64,000 bases of DNA from contig JAMXIF010000015.1 in the NCBI GenBank assembly GCA_028583685.1, positions 63,504,979 to 63,568,978 on the forward strand, written 5' to 3'. Positions 43,030 through 55,010 of this stretch are shown here, piece after piece. The position numbers were made by a program, and so were the translations under genes. Source of the stretch: Petaurus breviceps papuanus. Lineage: Eukaryota > Chordata > Mammalia > Diprotodontia > Petauridae. Positions within the stretch are counted from its first letter, which is position 1. Each line of letters begins with the position of its first letter. Under the pieces are notes generated by a model that was given only the letters and a program-made list of their open reading frames with translations, was not told the origin of the DNA and ran no database searches.

Positions 43030-45245
43030 ATCTCCTGTAGGGCGAGATACACTATTTAGTGTGTATGTCATTCCCTCCCCGAGCCACATGCAATGAGAAT
43101 AAGGTTAACCCATTCCCTTTTGCCTTCCTATTCTTCTCCTCCATTGTAACCATTTTCCCTTGCCTCTTCTACATGAGATAGTTAAACCCATTCTGTTTCT
43201 CTTCATGTCTTCTCATTATATTCCTCTCTCACCTCTTAATTTCCCCTTTTAAGTATCATCCCTTCCTATTAAATTGGTCCTGTGCCCTCTATCTATGTAT
43301 ACCTGTAAACATATATACACACATTCACATATGTATTCATATGCCCGTATACCCTCCGATATATATATATATTCCCTTCAACTATTTTCATACTTAGAAA
43401 AGTTTCATCAGTTACAATTATCATTTTTCCATGTAGGAATGTTAATAGTTCAACTTTGATGAGTGGCTTATGATTTCTTTTCCTTGTTTACCTTCTCAAT
43501 CTTCTTTTGCTTCTTGTATCTGAATGTCAAATTTTCTATTCAACTCTGGTTTTTTCATTAAGAATGCTCAAAAGTCCTCTATCCCACCGAATGACCATAT
43601 TTTACCCTGAAAGATAATACTCAGTTTTGCTGGGTAGGTGGTTCTTGGTTTTAATCCCAGCTCCTCTGCCCTCTGGAATATCCTATTCCAGGCCCTTTGA
43701 TCCCTCAGTGTAGAAGATGACAGATCCTGTTTTATCCTGATTGTGTTTCCACAATATATAAATTGTTTCTTCCTGGCTGCTTGTAATAGTCTCTCCTTGA
43801 TCAGGGAATTCCTGTACCTGGCTATAATATTCCTTGAAGTTTTCTTTTTGGTATCTTTCTCAGGATATGATCAGTGGATTCTTTCAACTTCTATTTTGCC
43901 TTCCGGTTCTAAAACATTAGGGAAGTTTTCATTGAGAATTTCTTGGAGGATGATTTCTCAATTCTTTCTTTCATCATGGTTTTAAGGTAGTCCAATAATT
44001 TTTTAAATTATCTTTCCTGGATCTATTTTCCAGGTCAGTGGTTTTTTTCCATGAGATATTTCACATTACCTACTTTTCTTTCATTAGTTTGTATCTGTTT
44101 AACAGTATCTTGATTTCTCTTAATGTCACCAGCTTCCCTTTGCTCCAATCTAAATCTGAGGGAATGATTTTCCTCATTGAGCTTTTTAGATTTTTTTTTT
44201 CCATCTGGCAAATTTGTCTTTTTAAGGCATTTCTCTCCTCATTGCCTTTTTGAGCCTCTTTTGCCATTTGAGTTAGTCTGTTTTTTAAGGTGTGATTTTC
44301 CTAAGTCTGATTGTTGACTCTCATTTCATAATTTTCTTGCATTGTTCTCATTTCTCTTCCCAATTTTTCCTGCACTTCTCTTATCTGCTTCTTAAGGTCC
44401 TCTATGGCCTTTAACAAGCTTGTATTTTCCTTTAAATCTTTTGGTGCAGGAGTTCTGACTTCACTGTCTTCCTCCTGTTCCATGCCTTGATCTTTTTTCT
44501 CCCCAAAATAGGAGTCTAATGTTGGAATCTTCTGTTTGTTTTGCTTCCTTTGCCTGGTCATGTTGCCCCTCAGTCACTTGACCCCTGGGCTTTTTGCCAC
44601 AGTTGGACTCTGCCACCAGACAGTGGAGCTTTTGTCCCAATTGCTGGAGTTTTCTCAGCTGCCAAAGGTATTAGTTGGGTGCCCTCTCTGAGGCTTCCTC
44701 ACACTCTGGCAAGCTGGTCATGCACCCCAGGGCCTCCACCCTAGACTGCAATCCAGATGCAATCAGGTTAAAGCAAGAGTGATTACCCCTCAATCTGGTT
44801 GCTTGGTCCCCCTACACTCTGCAGGCCAGGAGTTGAAGCTGCAACATGGGGCCGGTGCTGTGTCTCAGTGGCTTCTCGCCCCAGGGGCAAGAGCCGACAC
44901 ACTTCCAAATCCAGACTGCACTGACCTTTCACTTTGTCCTCAGCATCTATCTGTTGATAAATATGGAAACGGCCAGAGCCGCTGCTGATCTGGAGTCCCT
45001 CTGGCCAGTGGCTGGTCAGGCCCGCCTTGGGGCTAAAACTGCGGTGTGGAGCTGGGGTTGCTCCCAGAGTCCTATGCTGGCCAATTCCTGCCAGGCTCTT
45101 CTCAGTGGGAGGTTAGATTCTGTGTTATTTTGTGGGTTCTGCAGCCCCAAAGTTTATTCATAGTCCCCTTTTTACATGGTTTGGGGAAGGTGGAAGCTGG
45201 AGCCCCATGGAAGTACTGCTTCTACTCTACCATCTTGACTCCATT
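43030..45245 (-). mobile_element. HAL1 copy 3, antisense, 3'-shortened
   Basis: Minus strand: head ATGGAGTCAAGATGGTAGAG (45245), 5'UTR to 44562, ORF1 from ATG at 44561 (MTRQRKQNKQKIPTLDSYFG). Then coiled coil, RRM-like region, C-terminal region to about 43460, and 3'UTR ending at GTATCTCGCCCTACAGGAGA, about 300 bp before the end seen in copy 1. No ORF2. The N-terminal 86 codons are open, and later frames are broken. Younger than the elements around it. Confidence 0.85.
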
Positions 45246-46396
45246 AATCTATTTTTTAAGATGTTATTTTCTTCAATATTTTTGGGGTCTCCTTTAGCAA
45301 GTTGTTGACTTTTCTTGAGGTTTTCATTGATGTTTTTCATGATTTTCTTGCATCACTCTCATTCTTCCCAATTTTTCCTCTACTTCTCTTACTTGATTTT
45401 CAAAATCTTTTTTAGCTCTTCCCTGGCCTGAGGCCAATTCATATTTTCCTTGGAGGTTTTTGATGCAGGAGTTTTGACTTTGTTGTCTTCTTCTTGTATA
45501 ATGTTTTGACCTTTGTTACCAAAGTAAGATTCTATATTTTGTTATTTTTATGCTGTTTGTGAATATTCCCAGGCAATTACTTGACTTTTGAGCTCTTTGT
45601 CAAGGTAGGACTCTGCTTTCAGAGTAGAGAGTTATCTGTGCCAATTTTCAAGGGTTTCACATAACTGTTGTCAGAGCTAGGCACCTGTAAATCTTCAGTT
45701 CTTCTAAGTTGGTATGACCAAATCTTCTCCTGGCCTGTTACTCTGTTCTGTGAGTAACTATAAGCACTTTTTTCTGCCTTGGAACTGTGAGGAGAACTCC
45801 CTCTCAACAGTTGCCACAAGCACTGCCTCACTAGTTCTCCTTACCCCACAACCACCACCCAAAACTACAACGCAGATCCTAGCAAGGCAAGGCAAGAGAA
45901 TCCTGCCTCAGTGCCAACAAAGGGATCCCTACTGTTGCCCTCTGTTCGGCTACTTGCTCCCTGTACTATCTGTGGGCCTGGAGCTCTGGAAACAGCCACT
46001 GCTTCTTCTGCTGCTGCTGCCACCACCAACACCTCCAACACCCCGGGACTGGGCCAGGACCATGCTCATCTCTCATTCAGATCCCACAGAGTTTCCCCAC
46101 TGACCTGCTTTGTTTTTGGCATTTGTAGCTTGAGTTTGTCTGGAAACCACTATAGCTACCAGTCATTCAATCTCCTGAGGCTTGCTCTGGCCCAATCTGT
46201 GCTGCTAGCCCAGTGTGATAGACACTTCCTTTTGGCATTCCAGTCTGTCTTGGGCTATAGATGGGTTTTATTCTGTCATTTTGTGTGTTTTGTAGTTTTA
46301 GAATTTGTTTGGAGTCATTTTTTTACAGAAATTTGGAGGGTTTTAGTGGAGAGCTCAAGCAAGTCCCTGATTTTACTTGTGATCTTGGCTCCCACT
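45246..46396 (-). mobile_element. Old L1/HAL1: ORF1 N-terminal part and 5'UTR, antisense
   Basis: Minus strand: head GTGGGAGCCAAGATCACAAG (46396), a GC-rich 5'UTR (about 45600-46390), then ORF1 start and coiled coil, reading 'GAAGTAGAGGAAAAATTGGG' (about 45370). HAL1 copy 3 abuts it at 45245. It is most like the L1 head at 12961. The long open frame at 45911-46438 is antisense to this 5'UTR and is not a gene. Confidence 0.75.
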
Positions 46397-48215
46397 GAAG
46401 TCACTTTTTTAAGCTTTAATAATAAAACATCCTACTGATTCCAGGTTCCTTTGATCAAACCCCACTGTTTCATGAACTTGCATGTTCTCAACACCAATAC
46501 TATCTTTTAATAAATGTGGGTCATCTTTCTTATTTAAAAAAGAATAAGTGCTCTGGAACTCCTTTTTGATTTTTGGGAAATAATTGACAATAATCTTCCT
46601 CCACAGCTTCGAGTACACACCTATTACTTTTTTGCAGCATCCTCATTGCAACATAATCCTCATTCTAAAGCTTTTCTTCTCCTACTTTTTCCCAAGGATA
46701 AAGCAAGAAAAATATATGGTCCAGCTCCTATTGCATCTAAAGTTGAAGCGTAGGAAATATTTTGTGTGTCTATGTGCTTTTAATTTCCCAATGCTCAGAT
46801 ATTTCTTTGCCAGTATCTTCAACACTGATATTTTCATCGGTTAAATTTCTCTAAGATGTATTAGTAAATAATCTATATCTTTATTTTTATTAGGTTGTAG
46901 ATATCTAGCTGTGCACAATTAATATCCTTTCTTATAATTTGATATTAATTTTGATTTTTGCTCTTACTGGTTGATAGTTACAAGTAATGACTCCTGGATT
47001 ATTAGCCAGCCATTTATTACATATGAAGATACTGTTATATTCATTTTCTAAAATATGACTTTGTGCTCATGTCCAGTGCCTTCTAACTCTTTCTTCTTAA
47101 AGTATTAATACCTTCTGATTCATATACAGGTTTTCTGTATTTCATTTTTTAAAACTCTAGATAACATTTTTTAATGTAATGTTTCCTGTTGACTCCTGTG
47201 TTCACCATCACTTTAAAGTCATCAATTTTCAATTTATATGTGGGCTTGACTTGGAAGATGTTGTCAGGCTCTTTTAAAAGTTTGTCATATCAGGTGGGGC
47301 ACTGTTGATGCTCAAATTAAAATGCTTAAATTTCACCCATACCACTTAAGCAAAACCATTCTCTTCAACCAATTGCATTATATATTGTAAAACACACTTG
47401 TCTTATTTGAGATGTATGATTTATTTTTCAATTAAAAGCTTTTTCCCCTTAAAAAAAGTTTGTCATATCTTCATCCGCTGGAATGCATGAAGATGCATTA
47501 GCTAGAATTATCTCCACGGTTATCATTTTGATTATATTCATGATTAGTATCCCATGAAGTTATTCTTCTTGTTGACTTTTAACTATGACTTTTTAACTTA
47601 AAAAAGTAATTCTACTAAGTTCTTTATTTACCAGTGACCAGTCATATTTAGCTGCTACTTACTTAAATTTTCAGATTTCATTTATAACAAGACTTAATAT
47701 GTTTCACTGGTCAATGGACCATTAGCTCACATTTAAAATACCAATAGTTAAATTTATATTTGTAGATTTTCTAAAAACCATATAATTCTTAGGATCATGT
47801 ATTCTCTATTCTACCACTCCATGACTAGGACTATGGAAACTAAAGCAGGTTACACTGAATGAAGGAACACTTTTTTATTTGTTCCTTGGGTTACCATGGT
47901 TGGGTTGCCTACTTTACTGGTAATGAGTCTCTTCATGGTTAACTAGGCTGGTTCTTAGCCAGCAAGCAAAGTCTGAAACCTTTCCAGCCCTATAGAATAT
48001 GCTAAAATTTGTGTTCCATGAATAATTACCTTTGAGAGCTCAGGGTCAAGGTTAGGCTATGATAAAACATCAGAGCTGAACTTGTATTAAGGTTTGGTCC
48101 TATCATCAAATAATGTTCCTACTACATACTTCTTGGTGAGGGAAGTGCTTTATAAATCTCAAAGTGCAGCAGAAATGTGAATTATTGCTATCAGTAAGCA
48201 AAACTTAATGGGTAG
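46397..48215. other. Unassigned sequence
   Basis: AT-rich, with no family recognised. The antisense frame 46409-46618 and sense frame 46584-46844 have no domain. Possibly very old repeats. Confidence 0.4.
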
Positions 48216-48305
48216 AGATTTGGCCTTAGATTAAGGAAGATTTTCATTAATTATATTGGCTGTGTAAACATGAACAAGTCACTTAATCTTTTATTAATCC
48301 AAAGG
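48216..48305 (+). repeat. CORE-SINE fragment
   Basis: 'GGCTGTGTAAACATGAACAAGTCACTTAATC' is a decayed CORE phrase. Confidence 0.5.
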
Positions 48306-49490
48306 AAACCTTTAAGACCAGAAGTTGCAAACCACTGGTGGTTTGAATGACCAAACCAAGCATTCTCTATTCAGATGAAATCATTGCTATGGACCTCTCC
48401 TTCTTCCTCTCTTGACTCTCCTATTCCCCCTATAATTTTTACAAAATGTGATGTGACTATAAAGTAATGCAATTACATTTTCTAAAGAAGTATATCAGAA
48501 CTTATACATTCAAATATATGTGACCTTTCAAATAGTTTTAGGAGCCATATGGTATATTTGTTCTAATAATCCTGTCCATGTGAAAATGTTTTCAGAACTG
48601 CTTTTGGGAAATGCTTTATTACAAGTGTAGAAACTATATTAGGAAATTAGTTTCTATTTTGTAATCACACCTTATTCTTGTTTTTGCTTTAATTCTAAAT
48701 GGTTCCTTGCCTTGATCACTTAATTTATTCACCAGATTTGATTCTGTTTAACTTTTGGTGCCTTCAGAAATTTCAATCAAAATATAAACTCTCAGACACT
48801 GTCAAAAAAGTTGACATCATTAAAAATATGCACAAGAATATGTCATAGTTTCTAAAAGTGATTCTAGTTTTGAGCAACTACAATTAGGTTCTATCTTATA
48901 GACAAAATGAATTCGAATATATAAATTTGGGCCTAACATTTTCAAAAATCTTTAAAATTACGTCATAATTATGCCTGATTTTAAATACATTGATATATAA
49001 ATATGCATATTTATATTCATGATTTAATCGTCAATAATTCATATTATATATGTTTCCCCATGTATAAGTTCTGAATAAATAAAAAATAAAATGGACATCC
49101 CCATTATATTGTGAAGTAGGACAGCAAATTGCTCATGAAACTGAGAGTATTTCTTCTTTATAGCTTGCTTTTCTTTATAAAAATATATTGCAAATTCAAC
49201 ATGTAATTTTCAAAGCTACCTTCACTGCTAGTAATTCTTTCTATGCCAATTTATATTTCAGCATCTGAAATTTCTATTACCAAAATCCACAGATGAATGT
49301 TTTATTTATGTTTTTTTCTATAATTAATAATACTAAATTATTTTAATAACACAATTGATAAGAAATAACACTTATTTTGAACATAACAAATTGATAATAA
49401 ATAACATTACACTATAAATATAAAATAATAGAATACAGAAACCAACCTACTTGTCATTTCTTTTACCACAAGTTTTCCATCACAATCATT
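48306..49490. other. Unassigned AT-rich sequence
   Basis: Nothing recognised. Long A/T-rich stretches with no long open frame. Confidence 0.4.
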
Positions 49491-49494
49491 TACA

Positions 49495-49815
49495 ACAACT
49501 TTTGATGAGCATTTTCTTGATTTCCAATTCTTTGCCACCATGAAAAAGTTGTTACCAATATTTTTGTTCAAATAAGTCCTTTTCCATTTTCTTTGATCTC
49601 TTTGGTATATAGACCTACTAGTGGTATTACTGGTTCAAAGATATGCACAATTTTATAGTTCTTTGGTCATAGTTCCAAATAATTCCCCAGAATACTTGGA
49701 CTAGTTCCCAACTCCATTACCAATGCATTAATGTCCCTATTTTTCTGCATCCCCTCTAACATTTATCATTTTTCTTTTCTGTCATGTAAGCCAACCTGAT
49801 AGGTGTCAGGTAGAA
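49495..49815 (-). repeat. L1 3' end of ORF2, antisense
   Basis: 'GATTTCCAATTCTTTGCCACCATG', 'ATAGACCTACTAGTGGTATTACTGG', 'CCATTACCAATGCATTAATGTCCC' and 'AACCTGATAGGTGTCAGGTA' are in the reverse order of the sense L1 at 54060-54440. Confidence 0.85.
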
Positions 49816-50640
49816 TAAATGTTTTTCTAAAAATAATGCCAGGAGTGTTAAATCTCAGAATAATCTCAGACTGAGAGAGGCATCTAAAGAGAACAAAGTG
49901 CTTTTGTATCTGTTGTATTTGTTTTAAACCATAGGATCTCAAATCATCTGATTTCTTCACACTCTTAAAAGTTATTGAGGACAACTCCTCCTCCCCAGAG
50001 CTTTTTTTTTGTGGGTTATATCTATCAATATTTGCTCTATTGGATATTAAGACATCTTAGAATGATATTTTTTTCACCTTGTGGACCCCCTGAAAGAGTC
50101 TGGTCCCTACACTTTGGGAACCAGTGATGTAAACTATTTGGGAGAAAAGGAGGATCAAGAAGAGATAAGAACACTGTTTAAAGTAGAAGTGCTGATAACT
50201 GAAAACATTAGAAAACACAGTGCTCCTCAATTCTCATATTACTTCTATTTTCTTCTGCCAAGGTTAATGTCTTTTTGAATTACAAAGAACACACAAAAGT
50301 GACAAATAAAGAGCTGAAACCCAAGATAAGTATATAGATAAAGAATTAACAATCAATCAACAATCATTTATTAAGTAGTTAATATGAAGCACTGAGAGCA
50401 GTGACCCTGATGAACTTAATTCACCTGCTCCAAGTAGTTGGTAACCTCCAGTACTCTAGTAACTGGCATATGTGTTTGCTGAACCATTGCCAGAGTATAT
50501 TTCTTGATATAGGTAAATACATTTAATGATGATTGTTATATTCATAATACAATAAAATATGATACAATACACTACAAAATACAATTTCTAAGTTTAAGAA
50601 AATAAAGAATGGTTGTGGAGGATAAGAGAGATGCAAATGT
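49816..50640. other. Unassigned, with a possible L2 scrap
   Basis: 'CAATCAATCAACAATCATTTATTAAGTAG' at about 50350 resembles an antisense L2 3' tip. The rest is unassigned. Confidence 0.4.
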
Positions 50641-50644
50641 ATTT

Positions 50645-50903
50645 GTTGTTCAGACATTTTTTAGTTGTGTCAAATTCTTCATGACTCCATTTGGGGTTTT
50701 CTTGTCAAAGATACTGGAGTAGTTTGCCATTTCCTTCTTCAGCTCTTTTTATAGATGAAGAAATGGAGGCAAACTTCGTTAAGTGACTTGCCCAGTGCCA
50801 TACAACTAGTAAGTGTCTGAGGCTAGGTTTGAACTCAGGAAGGCTGAGTTTTTTACTTCAGGCTCAGCACTCTATCCACTATACCAGCTACCTGCCCACC
50901 AAT
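50645..50903 (-). repeat. MAR1 SINE, full length, antisense
   Basis: About 260 bp in the reverse order of MAR1: 'TTGTTGTTCAGACATTTTTTAG', 'GACTCCATTTGGGGTTTTCTTGTCAAAG', 'GTTTGCCATTTCCTTCTTCAGC', 'AAGTGACTTGCCCAGTGCC', 'GGTTTGAACTCAGGAAG' and head 'CACTCTATCCACTATACCAGCTACCTGCC'. It is the complete counterpart of the split copy at 1645-2400. Confidence 0.9.
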
Positions 50904-50986
50904 GGAAAGGCAAATATCCCTAGAAAAAAAATTTTGGAAAAAAATTATTAAAAGATGGTTTTTGGAAATCTAGAAAAGGAAGAGGT

Positions 50987-51098
<112 letters not shown>

Positions 51099-51424
51099 AT
51101 CCCAATCTGACTTTATTTCCTTTTTGCTATAGTTACTAATCTGTTATATTAGAGGGATCTAAATATATAGTTTACCTAGGTTTTAGGAAATCACTTGATA
51201 AAGCTTCTTAGTCTATTTTTGTAGAACACATGGAGAGATATAGACTAGATGATAATATAACTAAACAAATTCAGAGTCTGTTGAATAGATGTTGAATTGG
51301 AAGAAGTCCTTCAGTGGAGTTAACCAAGTATTTGTGGTGTACTGTTTAATATTTTTATCAATGATTTGAATAGATGACATGCTTATCAAATTTATAGGTG
51401 ATAAATAATTATCAAATTTATCAA

Positions 51425-51620
51425 ATTATTGTTTGTTTTCAAAGAAGACAGATGACATCAGGATGATGTCTTGAGTTGCATGATTGGATTTAAATGAGGC
51501 AGACTTGCACCAAATTTTCTCAGCCTCACTCTCTCTTCTGGAGTCAGTGAAGTCGAGTAGGGTGATCTTGGTATCTCTGATGTCTGACCCAAACTCTAAA
51601 CTCCCCATATTGCCTGCTTC
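51425..51620 (-). repeat. RTE-derived SINE tail, antisense
   Basis: 'GACATCAGGATGATGTCTTGAGTTGCATGATTGGATTTAAATGAGG' and 'CTCAGCCTCACTCTCTCTTCTGGAGTCA' are the reversed order of the units at 3822 and 40000. Confidence 0.65.
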
Positions 51621-51929
51621 TACCTCCTTCCTGGTCTTTGGAACAAATTGTTCTCATCCACCCATTTGGCCAGGGGAAGTCTTTACATGCTTGGAGTTGG
51701 CATCTCCCTAACTCAGCTATGGATTTGAGGTTTGTTGATTACCTTTCATCTGGTTTAGCCCATCTGCCAAGATAGTATTACCAGGGTGTGGCCACTGCAC
51801 ATGCTACAGTTTCTTAGAGCCAAAGGTAAGAAAAAGTTGGGTGACAAGTGAACACAAAATAAGCAGCCTCCAAAAGGATTCAGGAAGCCCTCACATCAGA
51901 AGTGTAATTCCTCCCTAAACACCCCATAT

Positions 51930-52085
51930 ACCCCATTTATTAAGTATTGTTTTGTGCTAGGCACTGTGCTAAATTCTGAGAATACAAACGCAGAAAAAAC
52001 AAAGATCATCTTTTCTTTTAAGGACTTTAAAATCTAATTGGAGAATACAACATACAAAAAGGAAGCTGGAAAACTGGTGGCTTTA
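51930..52085 (-). repeat. L2/L3 3' fragment, antisense
   Basis: 'GTGCTAGGCACTGTGCTAAATTCTGAGAATACAAA' and 'AAGGACTTTAAAATCTAATTGGAGA' match the antisense L2 end ('ggcactgtgctaagc.. ggggatacaaag'). Confidence 0.7.
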
Positions 52086-52579
52086 GTGGAGCAGGTACTC
52101 AGTGCTAGGGCATGTAACTCTCATGATAGAGCACTACAAAGAAGTACAAAGGCATTGTAGCTGGAGGGAAAGGAAGACAAGAGAAAGACTGTGCTAAGTG
52201 CCCTCTTTAAACAGAGACCTTGGGACCTATGGTCCTGCTTTTCAGTGGGAAGATCCAATCAGAGGAGCAAAGGGATAACTAACTGGTTCAATAAATGACA
52301 GGATACAAAAGGACTAGAAAATTAGATTGAATGTATTTAGATGAAATTTAAGATATGCACATACACACACACATATATAATATCGGATTCAAGTCGTTAA
52401 TTTCATAATTGCAAGATGGAGGAGGTATGGTTAGATTTCAATTTGAATTAAAAAGTTGTGGAGATTTTGAGGACTATAAACGTGGTATGAGTTAGCTCTG
52501 GGATATAGCAACAATAAAAGCCAGTGGGTTTGGGAGCTGCATTGAAAGGATAGGTTCCAGGAATAATGAGATGTTATTG

Positions 52580-52740
52580 ATCCCAACTCAGCCTTTGAAA
52601 AACTATGTGACACTGGGAAAGTTATTACTTCTCTAAGCCTCATTTTCCTCATTTATAAAATTAGAGGTTTGGACCAGATGGCCTTTAAGGTGTTTTTCGG
52701 TTCAATGCATGATCCCATGATCCTATGATAAGTCTGTGTG
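52580..52740 (+). repeat. MIR/CORE-SINE
   Basis: 'CTATGTGACACTGGGAAAGTTATTACTTCTCTAAGCCTCATTTTCCTCATTTATAAAATTAGAGG' order and 'GACCAGATGGCCTTTAAGG' fit the MIR 3' two thirds. Confidence 0.75.
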
Positions 52741-53059
52741 CTCTACCCTGACCAGATCTCACCTTAAGGATTATGTTTAATTCTGGGCATCATGGTTTAG
52801 GCCAAAAAAAACCTTGAGAGTTTTGAGGGAGGGAAAAATTGTAAAGGGCCTGGAACCTCTCTTTATATAACTCGTTGAAAGAAATAGGAATATTGAGCTT
52901 GAAGATGAGATGACCCAATGTGACTAGATCACTTTAATAAAGCACTTGAAATATGTCATGTGTTAAGGGTAATTAGAATTATTCTGTTTAGTCCCAGAGG
53001 GCAGAATTAGGAACATTAGGTGAATGCTACAAAATGGCAAGTTTAGACTTGGGTTTTTC

Positions 53060-54257
53060 CTAGAAAACGCCCTAAGAATTAGAGCTTTCTTAACTGCACA
53101 CAATATAAAATAGCTGGGAGTCTACCTGCCAAGACAAATTCAGGGACTATATGAACACAATTACAAAAGACTTTTCACGCAAATAAAGAAAGATATAAAC
53201 AGTTGGAGAAATATTCATTGCTCATGGGTAGACTGAAGTAATATAATAAAAAAGACAATTCGACCTAAGTTAATTCGCTTATCCAGTGTCATCTAATCAA
53301 ACTACCAAAGAATTATTTTATAAAGCTGGAAAAATAATAATAGAATTCATGTGAAAGAAAAAAAGGTCAAGAATATCAAGGGAATCATTGAAAAATAATG
53401 TGAAGGAAGGTGGCCTAGCTGTACCAGATCTCAGGCTGTATTACAAGAGGTAATCATCAAAACTCTCTGGTACTGACTAAGAAATAGAATGGTGGATCAG
53501 TGGAATAGATTAGGTACACAATACACAGTAGTGAATGACCATGGCAATCTAGTGTTTAATAAATCCCATGATTCAAGCTTTCAGGATAAGAACTAACCAT
53601 TTGATAACAAGTGCTGAGACAACTAGAAAGCAGTTTGGAAGAAATTAGAGATAGACTAGCATCTCACACTGTACACTGAGATAAGGTCAAAATAGATATA
53701 AAGGATGATATAGGGGAGCATGGAAAATGTCAGATCCATGGATAAGGAAAGAGTTTATGAACAAACAAAAAATACAGAGAATCACAGGTAGCAAAATGAT
53801 TTTTTTTGCACAAATAAAACTAACATAACCAAAATTTAAAGTAAAAGAGGAAACTGGAAATATTTTTTTTGTGGCAAAGTTCCCCCCCCCCAGCCAGAGC
53901 AGGGGAGTCTCATTTTTCTAATACATAGAACTGAGATAAATTAACATAAATAAGAATCATTGTTCAGTTAATAAAGAGTTGAAGGATATAAACAGGCAGT
54001 TCTAAGAAGAAATCAAAGCTATCAATTGTCATATTAAAAATTTTCTACATCTCTACTAATTAGAGAAATGAAAATTACAACAACTCTAAGATACCACCTG
54101 GAACCTGTCTAATAGACAGAAAAAGTAAATGACAAATACTAAAAAGGATGTGGAAAATTGGGACACTAATGCATTGTTGGTGAAGTTGTGAGCTAGTCTC
54201 ACCATTCTGGAGAATGCTTTTGAACTATGCCCAAAGGGCTATCAAACTATTTATATG

Positions 54258-54303
<46 letters not shown>

Positions 54304-55010
54304 CCCTTTGACCCAGCAATACCACTAGTAGGTATGTACTAAAGAGAAGAAAGAAAAAACACAAATGAACTTATTTGTACAAAAAATATTTATAGCAGCT
54401 CTTTTTCTGGGGGCAAAGAATTGGAAATCAAGGTAATACTCATCAATTGGGAAATGGCTCAACAAGTTGTCATATATGCTTGTGATGGAATTACTAGTAA
54501 CGATGAGCAGGATAGCTTTAGACAAACCAGTGAAGATTAATATTATCTAATGGAAAGCGAAGTAAGCAGAACAAAGAGAACTTCATCACAGTAACAGCAA
54601 TATCATAAGGATGATTAACTGTGAAAGACTAAGCTATTCTGATCAAGAAAATAATTCAAGACAATTTCAAAGGACCCATGGTGAAAAATGTTGTGTAGGT
54701 CCAGAAAGACAACTAGTGAACTCTGAATGCAGAGTGAAACACACTCTTTTTTAAAACTTTATATTTCTCCTTTTTTTCTCTTTGTTTTCTTTTTGGCATG
54801 GCTTATATGGAAATGTTTTGGATGAGTTCACATGTATAATTGATATCAAATTATTTGCTTTCTCAAAGATGGGAAAAACAGGAGGGTTGAAAAAGAACTT
54901 GGAACATACTCAAAAAAAGCGAAATTTTTTTTTTCTTACATGCAAGTGGGAAATATTTAACAAAATAAATAAAAATATATCACAAAATAAAAGAATTAGA
55001 GCTATCCACA
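53060..55010 (+). mobile_element. L1, 3' half (ORF2 C-terminal part and 3'UTR)
   Basis: Order of the marsupial L1 end: 'GGGAGTCTACCTGCCAAGACAAATTC' (family: YLGIYLPxQ), 'GTGAAGGAAGGTGGCCTAGCTGTACCAGATCTC' (VKEGGLAVPDL), 'GGTGGATCAGTGGAATAGATTAGG' (DQWNRLG), 'GAATGCTTTTGAACTATGCCCAAAGGGCTATC' (NYAQRAI), 'TTTATAGCAGC', 'CAATTGGGAAATGGCTCAACAAGTTG' and a tail with TCTCTTTGTTTTC. Multiple stops and frameshifts; no intact ORF2. A (TA)(TG)n tract (54255-54301) lies inside. 5'-truncated, as usual for L1. Confidence 0.9.

Noticed and set aside
45911-46438. 175-codon open frame, the longest in the window
   Set aside because: It lies antisense to the GC-rich 5'UTR of a minus-strand L1/HAL1. Such UTRs often give chance frames, and it has no domain.
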